Positions 44,616 through 52,366 of a DNA stretch of 52,366 nt are shown in pieces. How positions within the stretch are numbered: the first letter of the stretch is position 1; every line of letters begins with the position of its first letter. Source of the stretch: Planctomycetota bacterium (GTDB taxonomy: Bacteria > Planctomycetota > Planctomycetia > Planctomycetales > Planctomycetaceae); contig QWQF01000132.1 in the NCBI GenBank assembly GCA_003669125.1, positions 1 to 52,366 of the forward strand, in the 5' to 3' direction. Position numbers and translations under genes: made by a program. The notes below the pieces were generated by a model. The model was given only the letters and a program-made list of their open reading frames with translations. It did no database searches and was not told the origin of the DNA.

Positions 44616-46286
44616 TCAGCGACCTGTCTTGCTGGGCGTTTTCGGAGCCGGTGGCGTCTGCTGCATGAGTTGCTTGCCGAGCAGCGTTTCGGTGAAGCCT
44701 TTGAGGTCGGTCCAGAAGGTTCCTTCACCGGCGTAGAGCAAGTTCAACTCGATGTCTTCCGGCAATCCGCTGGCGAAGACCCATTGGTTGTAGGCTTGGC
44801 CGCCGCCAAAGGCATCGACCGCCAGTTTGAATTTATCGGCCTTGGCTTCCTCGATGCCCTTTTTGGCGGTGGAGGTTGCTTCGCCCAAGGTGATCGTGGA
44901 TTCCTTGTCGATCTCGGCGGTCTCGCGAGCGATCGCGGCGACTAGCTTGGACGTTTCGCCTTTCGTTTCGGCGGCCGTCTTCTGGCCTTCGGCCAACTTG
45001 ACCGCGACCAGCTTTTCGGTCTCGACCCGAATCTGTTCGGTCTGCAACTTCACCTTTTCCTCGGCCTCACGCAGGTCGCCTTCGGTCATCGCGGTGAGTT
45101 GCTCTTGCTCGCGTGTCAGCTTCAGTTCGTCGGAGATGTAACCAAGCTGAATCGGCAGGCGAACTTCCTGCGGGATATAAATGTTGCGTACCAAGCCCTG
45201 CTGCACGCTCAACCCTTTGCCTTCGAGGATCGCGTGAAAGGCTAATGCGACCTCCGCTTGGTAGCTCTGCCGCGTCTCGCCATCGAGCAAGTCGGCGGCC
45301 TTGAGCTGCGCGCCGTAAGTGCGGCAGAGATTCCTCATCTGTGTCAGCACCACCTTGTCTTCGACGGCGGCCTCGTTGCCGAAATTGTCAATCACGTCCA
45401 CAGCCTGATCGGGCATGATGCCCCAGATCGCCGTAAAATCGAGTCGGATGGGAAAGCCGTCGTCCGAGGTGAAGGCAATGCCGCTGTCGTCGTCGGCCAC
45501 GATCGGCTCGCCGCTGGGATCGACTTTGGCATGTCCGTCCGACAGTTCGGCCAGACTGGTTTCGATGCTCTTCTCGCGAAAGCCGATGTTGACGACGTTG
45601 ATCTGCTGCTCCCATTTGTTGATCGGATAGATCCCCGGTGGCAACACGTTTTTTTGCAGACCGTCTTTCGCCTGTGTGATCGGATTGCTAGTCAGATTAG
45701 TGACGACTCCGACGTAGCCCGGATTGATGACCACCCAACCGGATCGCGTTTCCTGTCCGTCCGCAGTGCGTGCCACCTCTTCGCCCTTGATGACGGTCAC
45801 TTCATAGGCCCGCGGGTTGATGCGATAGCGTCCGGGGCCAAGCAACTTTCGCAGATTGCCTTGGTATTCGGTCTGTCCCAACTCGCCGTCCACCAAGTTT
45901 TGTTTGGCACCGGTTTCCTTGCCAATTCGGCTGGTGACCACGGCTACCTGTTTGGCCTCGACGACGACGTCAGGAACCTTTTTGCATTCCCAGAAAAACG
46001 GGTTGTAGAAGTGACGACCCGGTCCGACCATTTCCGCCAGCACGCCAATTTGCTTCGGGCGTCCTTTGTCATCGACCTGCGCCAATTCCGTGTCGGCAGA
46101 CGCCGGCAGAGTCAGTCCCGGAATCGGCAACGGCGGACCTTTGTAGGTCAGTTGCAACGAGAACCCCTCGTCAACGTACCAGTAACAAAAGGTCCATCGA
46201 AACGCTTGCCAGCCGACCGAGCCGAAGAGCACCAGGCAGACGACGGCCGAGATCAGAATTCGTTGACCACGAGAAAGGTTGGACAT
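44616..46286 (-). CDS. SPFH/band-7 membrane protein (downstream of a pair)
   Basis: 556 residues. One N-terminal membrane segment (RILISAVVCLVLFGSVGWQA) anchors the protein. An SPFH/band-7 domain follows at about 175-400 (GWVVINPGYVGVVTNLTSNP, FPIRLDFTAIWGIMPDQAVD). A long charged coiled coil comes after (about 400-500: LREAEEKVKLQTEQIRVETE), and the end is Pro-rich. SPFH proteins form large oligomeric rings or microdomain scaffolds at membranes. It lies 79 bp downstream of a second SPFH gene on the same strand, so the two probably form a hetero-oligomer (inference). Confidence 0.9.
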   Translation of the reverse strand: MSNLSRGQRILISAVVCLVLFGSVGWQAFRWTFCYWYVDEGFSLQLTYKGPPLPIPGLTLPASADTELAQVDDKGRPKQIGVLAEMVGPGRHFYNPFFWECKKVPDVVVEAKQVAVVTSRIGKETGAKQNLVDGELGQTEYQGNLRKLLGPGRYRINPRAYEVTVIKGEEVARTADGQETRSGWVVINPGYVGVVTNLTSNPITQAKDGLQKNVLPPGIYPINKWEQQINVVNIGFREKSIETSLAELSDGHAKVDPSGEPIVADDDSGIAFTSDDGFPIRLDFTAIWGIMPDQAVDVIDNFGNEAAVEDKVVLTQMRNLCRTYGAQLKAADLLDGETRQSYQAEVALAFHAILEGKGLSVQQGLVRNIYIPQEVRLPIQLGYISDELKLTREQEQLTAMTEGDLREAEEKVKLQTEQIRVETEKLVAVKLAEGQKTAAETKGETSKLVAAIARETAEIDKESTITLGEATSTAKKGIEEAKADKFKLAVDAFGGGQAYNQWVFASGLPEDIELNLLYAGEGTFWTDLKGFTETLLGKQLMQQTPPAPKTPSKTGR

Positions 46287-46312
46287 GGTTGAGGGCCTTT
46301 GAAGGCGGAGGA

Positions 46313-46350
46313 ATTGGTCGTTGGTGATTGGTTATTGGCAAACGACCAAT
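46313..46350. repeat. ATTGG-type inverted repeat between the SPFH genes
   Basis: ATTGGTCGTT (46313-46322) and AACGACCAAT (46341-46350) pair perfectly. The interval and right flank hold further ATTGG and CCAAT units. This is a dispersed intergenic type; it would form a hairpin inside the operon transcript. Confidence 0.7.
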
Positions 46351-46365
46351 AGCCAATGACCGATT

Positions 46366-47952
46366 TCAGTTCTTCTTCGGTGCGTCTTTCACCGGTTCGT
46401 TGAACGACTCGAAGATTTTCATGATCGGGCTGTCGGCGGTGTTGACCATGATCTTGCGATAGGCGGTCGATAGTTTTTGGAACAGGACATATTGAGCGTA
46501 TTGGTTGCCGTTGCCGCTGAACGCTGCGACGGCTCGTTTCCAACCGGCCGCTTCGGCTTCGTTTTGCAGGCGGATCACTTCCGCCTCGCCCTGACCCTTG
46601 GCGACCAAGGCGGCGGCTTCATCTTTGGCGGCGTCCAGCTTCAGCTTGGCGACGGCCAATTCCTGGTTCGCCTTCGTGACGGTGATCTGCTGTTCGCGTT
46701 CCGCTTCGGTCGTGAGCTTGATGATGTCTCGATCAACCGCGACCAATCCCGCTCGCTGTTTCACAAGCTCCTTCTGTTCGGCCAGCTTCTTCTCTTGTTC
46801 CTGCTGTCGTTTCATCTGTTGAAATTTCTTCTCGTCGAGCCGTGCGGTTTCGCGAGCCTTGATCGGCTCGGCGATTTGCGACGGCGGATGAATGCTGGTG
46901 ATCACTGCCTGAACGATCTCCACTCCCAGCGAATCACAGTCCTTCTTCATGGCGGCTTGGAATTTCTTCTCGAACGTCATCGCCGTTTCGCCTTTGATGA
47001 ATTCGCTTCCGAGTTTGCTGGAACCCTCCAGTCGGCAGATGCTGCGCGCGTTCGGCAGAATCACTTTTCGGATGAGCTCCTCGTCAATGGCGTCGCCGTT
47101 CAGATCCTCGTTGTAAATCACGAAGACTTCGGCCGCCTTTTCGGGATTGACCTTAAACTCGATGCGACCGTCGATCGTGACCCAGAAGCCGTCCTTCGAT
47201 GGGAAGCCCATGTCCTTCTTTTCCGCCAGGTTGAATCGCTGGCTGCGGCAGTCGAGCTTGCTGATCCGCGTCATGTACGGATTGATGTAGTACATGCCGG
47301 CGTCGAGCGTTTTTTCTTGGACGCCTCGTTCCCCTTCTTTGACCAGCAGTTTGTTCGATTGCTTCGAGGACGGCCCCGTGAGGTTCGTCACGATGCCTTT
47401 GAAGCCCGCCGAAATCGTCACTGGCTCGTGCATGTCTTCGACTTTGAACAGGTACGGATTGATCCGATAGGGGCCGGGCTTGAGCACGTTGGGCACGATG
47501 CCCTTGGTGATGAGCTTGCGGCCGCTGATGACCTCTGTGACATCGGTGATCGGCTGGCCGTCAGCGGCCTTCGCGAGAAACTCGCCGTATGGCAAATCGT
47601 CTCCCGTCAAACTCACGAGCACACCCATGTTGGTCGACTTGATCTCCACCAACTTTTTGATTTCCCAATCCCAGTTGAACGGATCGCGAAAGTACCGTCC
47701 GGTCGTCAGCACTTCCCGTTGAACGCCCTTGTGATCTTTGCTGGGAGCGACCTCGTCGGTGTTCTTGAGATCTAGCCCCGTCTTGTGAATCAGCACCGCG
47801 AACTCATCCTGGCCGACATCGATACGGAACATCGTGTAGGTCATCCAGGAAACGACCAGCAGCAGAAACCCGCCGGCGACGATCAGTCCGGTCGTGACTC
47901 CCGCTTTGCTGGTGGGCTTGTTGGCGTCTTCCAAAAAGATGTTTTTGGCCAT
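46366..47952 (-). CDS. SPFH/band-7 membrane protein (upstream of a pair)
   Basis: 528 residues from the ATG at 47952 (MAKNIFLEDANKP); the frame is open upstream but not membrane-like there. One membrane segment at about 20-40 (GLIVAGGFLLLVVSWMTYTM) is followed by a beta-rich segment and the SPFH domain (about 165-390: ISAGFKGIVTNLTGPSSKQS, GFWVTIDGRIEFKVNPEKAA). An Arg/Lys/Glu coiled coil follows (about 385-480: ARETARLDEKKFQQMKRQQE). This topology matches prohibitin/HflK-like proteins with a soluble domain outside the cytoplasm. It is encoded directly upstream of the other SPFH gene. Confidence 0.9.
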   Translation of the reverse strand: MAKNIFLEDANKPTSKAGVTTGLIVAGGFLLLVVSWMTYTMFRIDVGQDEFAVLIHKTGLDLKNTDEVAPSKDHKGVQREVLTTGRYFRDPFNWDWEIKKLVEIKSTNMGVLVSLTGDDLPYGEFLAKAADGQPITDVTEVISGRKLITKGIVPNVLKPGPYRINPYLFKVEDMHEPVTISAGFKGIVTNLTGPSSKQSNKLLVKEGERGVQEKTLDAGMYYINPYMTRISKLDCRSQRFNLAEKKDMGFPSKDGFWVTIDGRIEFKVNPEKAAEVFVIYNEDLNGDAIDEELIRKVILPNARSICRLEGSSKLGSEFIKGETAMTFEKKFQAAMKKDCDSLGVEIVQAVITSIHPPSQIAEPIKARETARLDEKKFQQMKRQQEQEKKLAEQKELVKQRAGLVAVDRDIIKLTTEAEREQQITVTKANQELAVAKLKLDAAKDEAAALVAKGQGEAEVIRLQNEAEAAGWKRAVAAFSGNGNQYAQYVLFQKLSTAYRKIMVNTADSPIMKIFESFNEPVKDAPKKN

Positions 47953-48362
47953 GAGTACGGCTCCGAACGAAGTGTGTGATCTGCGAGTCCTTCGCGACTC
48001 GCCCCCGTTTCTTAGCTCAAATCCCGGTCGTAAGTCCGTCGGCGGGATGTTTTCAAGTGGTTGCGAACGAGGAATCCCTTCCGATTCCGTCACAATCGTC
48101 ACAATCGCCGGCCGTTGCCTGGTTTCCCCAATCGTCAGAGTTCGTTCGAGGGCGACACACAATCCGAGGAAAACTGAACGGATCGGGAAAGCTGTAACGG
48201 CCCGCCGTTGCCGTCACCATCCGCACAGTCCGACAACGTTTTGCAGATTCGCCAGTCCAGTTGATCAGACGACTTTAGCTGACCGTTCAAGTTTCACGAT
48301 GACTCAACCGTGGACCATGCTCGGTTCTCTGCGAGCCGGTGCGAATCAAGTGAGACCTCATC
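47953..48362. other. 410-bp divergent intergenic region
   Basis: It separates the SPFH pair (minus) from the SthA-like gene (plus) and must hold both promoters. The visible structure is a tandem GTCACAATC pair. No convincing small gene is seen. Confidence 0.5.
48089..48106. repeat. Tandem 9-bp repeat GTCACAATC x2
   Basis: GTCACAATC occurs twice without a gap (48089-48097 and 48098-48106) in the divergent gap. It could be a pair of regulator half-sites. Confidence 0.55.
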
Positions 48363-49802
48363 ATGCGTTACGACCTGATCATTCTGGGGAACGAAACCAG
48401 CGGCTTGGACGCGGCGCTGGCGGCCGTTCAACTTCACAAGCGAGTGGCGATCATCGCGCCTCCAAAATCAGAGGACGTCATTTCTCTAGCAGGACTTCGC
48501 GAAGCGGCGATGCTGTTGACTGGCTTTCAGGATCGAGAACGCTCAACAGACCCGATGGCTCGTCGCCGCCGGTTGACGATCGATCAACTGCGGCAGTTCG
48601 CGCGTGAAGTCGATGCGCAAAAAACCGCTGGCCGTGAAGCGCAACTCCGCGAGCGAGGCGTCCATCTCATTGTGGGATCAGCACGTTTTCTGGGGCCTCA
48701 CGAAGTTGAAGTCCGCTCCGTCGCCAATGGTTCGCAACTTTTGCATGGCGACAAGATTCTGTTGGCGGTTGGCATGCAGTCGGAGCGACCCGACCGGGTT
48801 CCGTTTGATGGCGAGACGATCTTTGATAGCGACGAAGCTTTGTCGCTCGATCGCATCCCCAGGTCAATGATTGTTGTTGGTGGCGGCCCGGTCGCGTTGG
48901 AATGCGCGACGTGTTTTGCGTTGCTCGGCACGCGTGTGGCCGTGGTGGATGCTCAACGGCGGTTGCTGGACTTCTGCGATCGCGAGGTCTGCCGATCGTT
49001 CCGAGAGAACGCCGCCGAGAATGGCGTCCGGTTTCGGCTCGGTCGTTTACTCAACGCGATCGAGAGGACGAGCGACGGTCGCGCGGCCGTTCGCTTGGAT
49101 GGCGGAAAGAGTTTGGTCGCGGAGTGCGTGTTGTTCGCTGCCAGCCAGCGTGGCCTAACCGACTCGCTGGATCTTGCTGCCGCCGGATTACTGTCGGACG
49201 AGCAGGGCCGTTTGTGGTGCAACGAATTCGGACAGACGTGGGTCAAACACATTTACGGTGTCGGCGCTGTTGTCGGCTTTCCGGCAATGGCGAGCTTGTC
49301 GACAGAGTCCGGCACACGGGCGGTCCGACATGCGTTCGAGCAACCGGTCAGTGACACGCTGCCGGTCTCACGCGGGCTTTTGACGACTCCAGAACTGGCG
49401 ATGGTTGGAGCAACGGAGCAGCAACTCCGTGACGATCTCGTCGCCTACGAGGTTGGCGTCGCTCGATTCCGTGACACTTCACGCGGCCAGGTGGGCGGGT
49501 CTGCAACCGGAATGTTGAAGCTGCTCTTTCATCGCGAGTCGTTGGAACTTCTGGGAGTCCATTGTCTCGGTGAATCCGCCTCCGAGTGGATTCGCCTCGG
49601 CCAGACCGTGATGTCGTTAGGCAGCACCATCGAAGCGTTCCGCGACGAGAACATTTTCAGCTCAGCGATTCCTGAATGCTTCCGGTTGGCGGCGGACGAT
49701 GGACTGCGGCGACTGGAAGAGGAACAAGCAACTCCCAAGCCGACACTTCGGATTTGGCGACCGAGGTCGCGCCGTCGCCGGCTCGCGGCGAGTTCGACTT
49801 GA
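48363..49802 (+). CDS. SthA-like pyridine nucleotide-disulfide oxidoreductase homologue, cofactor motifs altered
   Basis: 479 residues. The overall order matches soluble transhydrogenase SthA: an N-terminal Rossmann fold, an NAD(P) fold with MIVVGGGPVALECATCFALL (about 170), and a C-terminal dimerisation domain (GTLKILFHRE-like GMLKLLFHRESLELLGVHCL). However, the FAD dinucleotide motif GxGxxG reads GNETSG, the disulfide region is replaced by PPKSEDVISLAGLRE, and the FAD-ribityl Asp of the YAVGD motif is Ala (IYGVGAVVGFPA). The NAD(P) site is intact. By family knowledge FAD binding should be weakened or lost. It could be a regulatory or altered-substrate flavoprotein. Confidence 0.8.
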   Translation: MRYDLIILGNETSGLDAALAAVQLHKRVAIIAPPKSEDVISLAGLREAAMLLTGFQDRERSTDPMARRRRLTIDQLRQFAREVDAQKTAGREAQLRERGVHLIVGSARFLGPHEVEVRSVANGSQLLHGDKILLAVGMQSERPDRVPFDGETIFDSDEALSLDRIPRSMIVVGGGPVALECATCFALLGTRVAVVDAQRRLLDFCDREVCRSFRENAAENGVRFRLGRLLNAIERTSDGRAAVRLDGGKSLVAECVLFAASQRGLTDSLDLAAAGLLSDEQGRLWCNEFGQTWVKHIYGVGAVVGFPAMASLSTESGTRAVRHAFEQPVSDTLPVSRGLLTTPELAMVGATEQQLRDDLVAYEVGVARFRDTSRGQVGGSATGMLKLLFHRESLELLGVHCLGESASEWIRLGQTVMSLGSTIEAFRDENIFSSAIPECFRLAADDGLRRLEEEQATPKPTLRIWRPRSRRRRLAASST

Positions 49803-49907
49803 AATGACCGATGGTGACCGGGGGCCGAGCAGCATTCGGCTGTGTTCCACTCACACAGCACCGCGTTCCGGCACGCTTCGAACTGCCGCCCCCGCTCGCC
49901 ATCGAGG

Positions 49908-50300
49908 TCACTTGCCGCCGCCCAGCCACCAGCCGAGCCACACGGCCAGCAAGCACAGCGCGACATTGGCCACCGTGTTGAGCGACGCCAACGCAAACGC
50001 GTCGTCGCGTGCGAGCATCAGAGTTTCAAAGCTGAATGCCGAGAAGGTCGTCAACGCTCCGAGTCCGCCGGTGACGAGCAGCAACCGCCACTCTTCACTG
50101 AGTTGCTCGCGTCGGAACATCGCCATCAGCCACCCAATCGCGAAGCAGCCGAGCACATTGACCAGCAGAGTGCTCAGCGGCCAGAAGCGGCCGAGCTTGC
50201 TTTCGAGCAAACGCCGGCAGAGTTCGTTGGCCGCATGTCGCGCCACCGCGCCGATCGCGCCACCGACCGCAACCAACAACACGCCGAACCACGGACGCAT
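49908..50300 (-). CDS. crcB: CrcB/Fluc fluoride channel
   Basis: 130 residues with four hydrophobic helices, the family's usual size. Signatures: VGGAIGAVARHAANE in helix 1, STLLVNVLGCFAIGW in helix 2 and GGLGALTTFSAFSFETLMLA in helix 3, the conserved pore segment. It exports fluoride passively across the inner membrane as a dual-topology dimer. Its start lies 8 bp after the stop of the PQQ-type gene, so it is probably in that operon. No fluoride riboswitch is seen directly upstream. Confidence 0.95.
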   Translation of the reverse strand: MRPWFGVLLVAVGGAIGAVARHAANELCRRLLESKLGRFWPLSTLLVNVLGCFAIGWLMAMFRREQLSEEWRLLLVTGGLGALTTFSAFSFETLMLARDDAFALASLNTVANVALCLLAVWLGWWLGGGK

Positions 50301-50308
50301 CAGTGACC

Positions 50309-51559
50309 TCACTTCGTCTCGGCAATCTTCCACAGGAAGGCATCGCTGCGAATGAACAGCGCGTGGTCGCTGATGGCCGGAGTCCCTTGGATCAAATCCG
50401 CCGGTTCCACCTTGCCGAGTTTCAGTTCATTCGTGGCGACCAGTTCGCCCTTCTCGCCGCCAAGCTGGACGACTTGGCAGACTCCCGCTTCGTTGACGAA
50501 ATACAGCCGATCTCCGGCCGCGACCGGAGACGCGGTGAACGGTCCCGTGAGTCGCAGTTGCCATTCGGTCTTGCCATCTTCGAGGCTGGCACACGTCACC
50601 ACACCCGCTGCGCCGGTCACATAAATCTTTTTGCCAAGCACCAACGGACTGGGAGTCGCAGGGCCAAGTTTCGCGACATTCCAAAGTTGCTTCGGCTCCG
50701 ACTTGCCTGCTTCGGGTTGCAGAGCGGTCAGTCCATTCGACGGAACGTAGGCTACCCCATCAGCCACGGTCAGCGACGGAATCGTGCCCGCGCCGGACTT
50801 GTAGGTCCAAACCACTTCGCCGGTTTGCGGCCGAACCGCTTCGACTCCCGCTGACGCCTGAAGCAGCGCGAGGACTTCACCAGAGGCATCTGTCAGCGGC
50901 GACGGAGAGGTCCAATTCGCGCGCTTCGGACGGGTCCGTTTCCAACGCGTCTCGCCGGTGTAGACATCCAGGCCGGAGGCGAACGAGTCCGCATCGTTTT
51001 CCGTTTGAGCGACCAGCGTGTCACCGATCACGATCGGTGACGAGGCCATGCCCAGACTGTTGCTGCAATTCGGAAAGTCGTGGGAAATACCTCGATACCA
51101 CTGCAAGTTTCCTTCGAGATCGAGACACGCCACGTCATTGCTGGAAAACAGAGCGAAGATCCGCTGCCCATCGCTGCAGGGCGACGAGGCGGCTCCGCAC
51201 GTCTTCGGATGCGTCATCGTGCGACCGGTCGCCCAGAACTGACGCTCCCACAGCTTCTGTCCGTTCTTCGCGTCGAAGCACAGCACATGCAGCCGGTCCT
51301 GATGGAAGCCGCTGCTGCACGTCACGAAAACTCGTTCGCTGACGACGATCGGGCTGCCCAGTCCCCGCCCCGGCAAGGCAACTTTCCAGGGGATGTTCTT
51401 CGACTGCTCGGCGTCCACCCATTCCGTCGGCAGCTTGGCATTGGCTTCCACGGCCGTCGACAAGTTGCCTCGAAACTGTCGCCAATCGCCGAACCCGTGA
51501 CAGGTGCCGTTCAACAACAGGCCGATGCCGACGGTCAAAATCCACATGCGAAACAACAT
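50309..51559 (-). CDS. Exported PQQ-like beta-propeller protein
   Basis: 416 residues with a signal peptide (MLFRMWILTVGIGLLLNGT). The mature part opens with WRQFRGN and has repeated propeller strands of the PQQ/quinoprotein type (LCFDAKNGQKLWERQFW, LDVYTGETRWKRTRP, VRPQTGEVVWTYKSGAG, VTCASLEDGKTEWQL). No PQQ-site Asp or disulfide of true dehydrogenases is evident, so it is more like the BamB-like or structural propellers common in planctomycetes. Gene order on the minus strand is partial gene (right edge), this gene, crcB. Confidence 0.88.
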   Translation of the reverse strand: MLFRMWILTVGIGLLLNGTCHGFGDWRQFRGNLSTAVEANAKLPTEWVDAEQSKNIPWKVALPGRGLGSPIVVSERVFVTCSSGFHQDRLHVLCFDAKNGQKLWERQFWATGRTMTHPKTCGAASSPCSDGQRIFALFSSNDVACLDLEGNLQWYRGISHDFPNCSNSLGMASSPIVIGDTLVAQTENDADSFASGLDVYTGETRWKRTRPKRANWTSPSPLTDASGEVLALLQASAGVEAVRPQTGEVVWTYKSGAGTIPSLTVADGVAYVPSNGLTALQPEAGKSEPKQLWNVAKLGPATPSPLVLGKKIYVTGAAGVVTCASLEDGKTEWQLRLTGPFTASPVAAGDRLYFVNEAGVCQVVQLGGEKGELVATNELKLGKVEPADLIQGTPAISDHALFIRSDAFLWKIAETK

Positions 51560-51595
51560 GACGCGGTCCTCGCGAGAGTTGAAAGTGAGGGCGTG

Positions 51596-52366
51596 CTACT
51601 TCTGTGACGTTGCCTGAGCCGGCCGCGACGGCAACCCGATGCCGGATAGATCGGCGACACGGAGTTGGAACTCGTAGCGCTGAGCCCAGTCCTCGGTCTG
51701 TTCGTTTTGACAAAGCTTCAACAGGATCGTGTTGGCTCCGGCTTTGACTTCGCCACGCACGCGGTATTGGTCGAGCGCCATGCCGCGGTGGTACTCGTCG
51801 CGGCCGAAGAGCTGTTTGCCGTTGACCCAAATCTTCCAGGCGTTCGGCGTGCCCAGCCGGAACTCAACGCTGCGAGCCGTCGGACTGTGAAACTCACTCG
51901 TCAGGTACATGGCCGCTCCCTTGTACGGAGCGATTTGTTTGGCGACGTTGACGATGCCGTACTCGTGGTCCGTCGCGGTCTTGTCCCACGCGACTTCTCC
52001 CTTTTGGCCTTCGTACTTCGCGGCGAAATCGAGCTTCTCTTCGGGCGGATAGACGGTCTCGAACCCCTTGAGTCCGACGTTGTCGAACGGGCCGATGAAT
52101 CGCCAGCCGGTCAGGAAACCGAAGTGCTTCTGCAGATCGACCTCCTCTTTCATCTCTTTGAGTTGCTTGGCGAGCGTCTTCACCTGATCGTCGTCGGTCG
52201 CACCCGACAGAGCTTTTTTGAACGTGGCTTTGGCGGCGTCGGCGTCTTTGTCCTTGAGCGACTTCTCGCCGGCAACGATCAACCGCGCGACGGCGTCACG
52301 GCGGAACTCCGGGCTGGGGTCCAGCAGCATGTCCGGGATGATCCGATCCGGTGCGGCGGAATCGAC
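51596..52366 (-). CDS. C-terminal part of an uncharacterised protein (cut by window edge)
   Basis: The frame is open to the right edge, giving 256 residues. An internal ATG at 52330 is not the likely start because in-frame sequence (AAPDRIIPDMLLDPSPEFRR) continues before it. The visible part has a Lys/Asp/Ala helical segment of TPR-like look (LKDKDADAAKATFKKALSGA). A beta-sandwich domain follows (about 90-230: FLTGWRFIGPFDNVGLKGFE, EFHSPTARSVEFRLGT, WKIWVNGKQLFGRDEYHRG), resembling GH2-type sugar-binding jelly-rolls. It probably belongs to a larger exported protein and is co-transcribed with the PQQ-type gene. Confidence 0.7.
   Translation of the reverse strand, partial: VDSAAPDRIIPDMLLDPSPEFRRDAVARLIVAGEKSLKDKDADAAKATFKKALSGATDDDQVKTLAKQLKEMKEEVDLQKHFGFLTGWRFIGPFDNVGLKGFETVYPPEEKLDFAAKYEGQKGEVAWDKTATDHEYGIVNVAKQIAPYKGAAMYLTSEFHSPTARSVEFRLGTPNAWKIWVNGKQLFGRDEYHRGMALDQYRVRGEVKAGANTILLKLCQNEQTEDWAQRYEFQLRVADLSGIGLPSRPAQATSQK

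Noticed and set aside
50301-50308. Fluoride riboswitch upstream of crcB
   Set aside because: Only 8 bases separate crcB from the preceding gene, and no riboswitch fold is visible there.

Overview
The window reads as a GC-rich chromosomal segment of a planctomycete. The evidence is the set of lineage-typical protein families: PSCyt1/PSCyt2/PSD1 (DUF1549/DUF1553) cytochrome proteins, a DUF1501 protein, a DUF1559 prepilin-like protein, an LEPRxLL-type N-terminus on an exported protein, a cysteine-less FmdB-like protein, and many intergenic palindromes. I see no insertion sequence, phage, CRISPR array or rRNA. One tRNA gene, tRNA-Glu(CTC), is present.

Layout. 1-3.7 kb (minus strand): the edge of a flagellar cluster, with a degenerate sigma-54-type activator, then a FliF protein fused to a FliG middle domain, then the start of FliH, which runs off the left edge. 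3.8-10.9 kb: two large exported c-type cytochrome proteins (one PSD1 type, one WD40/PPC type), a cysteine-less FmdB-like protein and a tiny membrane protein. 11-13.1 kb: a MoxR ATPase and DUF58 pair. 13.4-16 kb (plus): bifunctional nuclease, NUDIX hydrolase and a secreted CehA/McbA-like metallohydrolase. 16-20.5 kb: a polytopic membrane protein, a YheT-like hydrolase and an Nramp-like transporter. 20.7-25.4 kb: a His-rich exported protein, a DUF1559 protein, a BRCT-MerR-TPR regulator, a decayed response-regulator fragment, glyA and tRNA-Glu. 25.4-30.4 kb: an exported amidohydrolase, small planctomycete proteins, and argG. 30.4-42.5 kb: a heme-binding-type exported protein, a beta-barrel porin, a decaheme cytochrome fused to an LVIVD propeller, a DUF1801 protein, a DUF1501 protein and a pentaheme cytochrome. 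42.7-52.4 kb: a CocE/NonD hydrolase, two SPFH proteins, an SthA-like flavoprotein with damaged cofactor motifs, the fluoride channel gene crcB, a PQQ-type propeller protein and a truncated gene at the right edge.

The most promising candidate for an undescribed system is the 33-39 kb porin plus decaheme-cytochrome/propeller pair. It has the parts of an outer-membrane electron conduit, with a divergent GlcG/HbpS-type protein on one side and a second multiheme cytochrome about 2 kb further on. The second is the flagellar edge, where a FliF-FliG middle-domain fusion sits beside a sigma-54-type regulator that has lost both the Walker A lysine and the GAFTGA loop. Several other genes here keep a family fold but have lost its signature residues (FmdB-like, SthA-like).

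Intergenic spaces are dominated by palindromes of several families. One copy has entered the reading frame of the WD40 gene. Functions are inferred from family recognition by eye; no database search was run.
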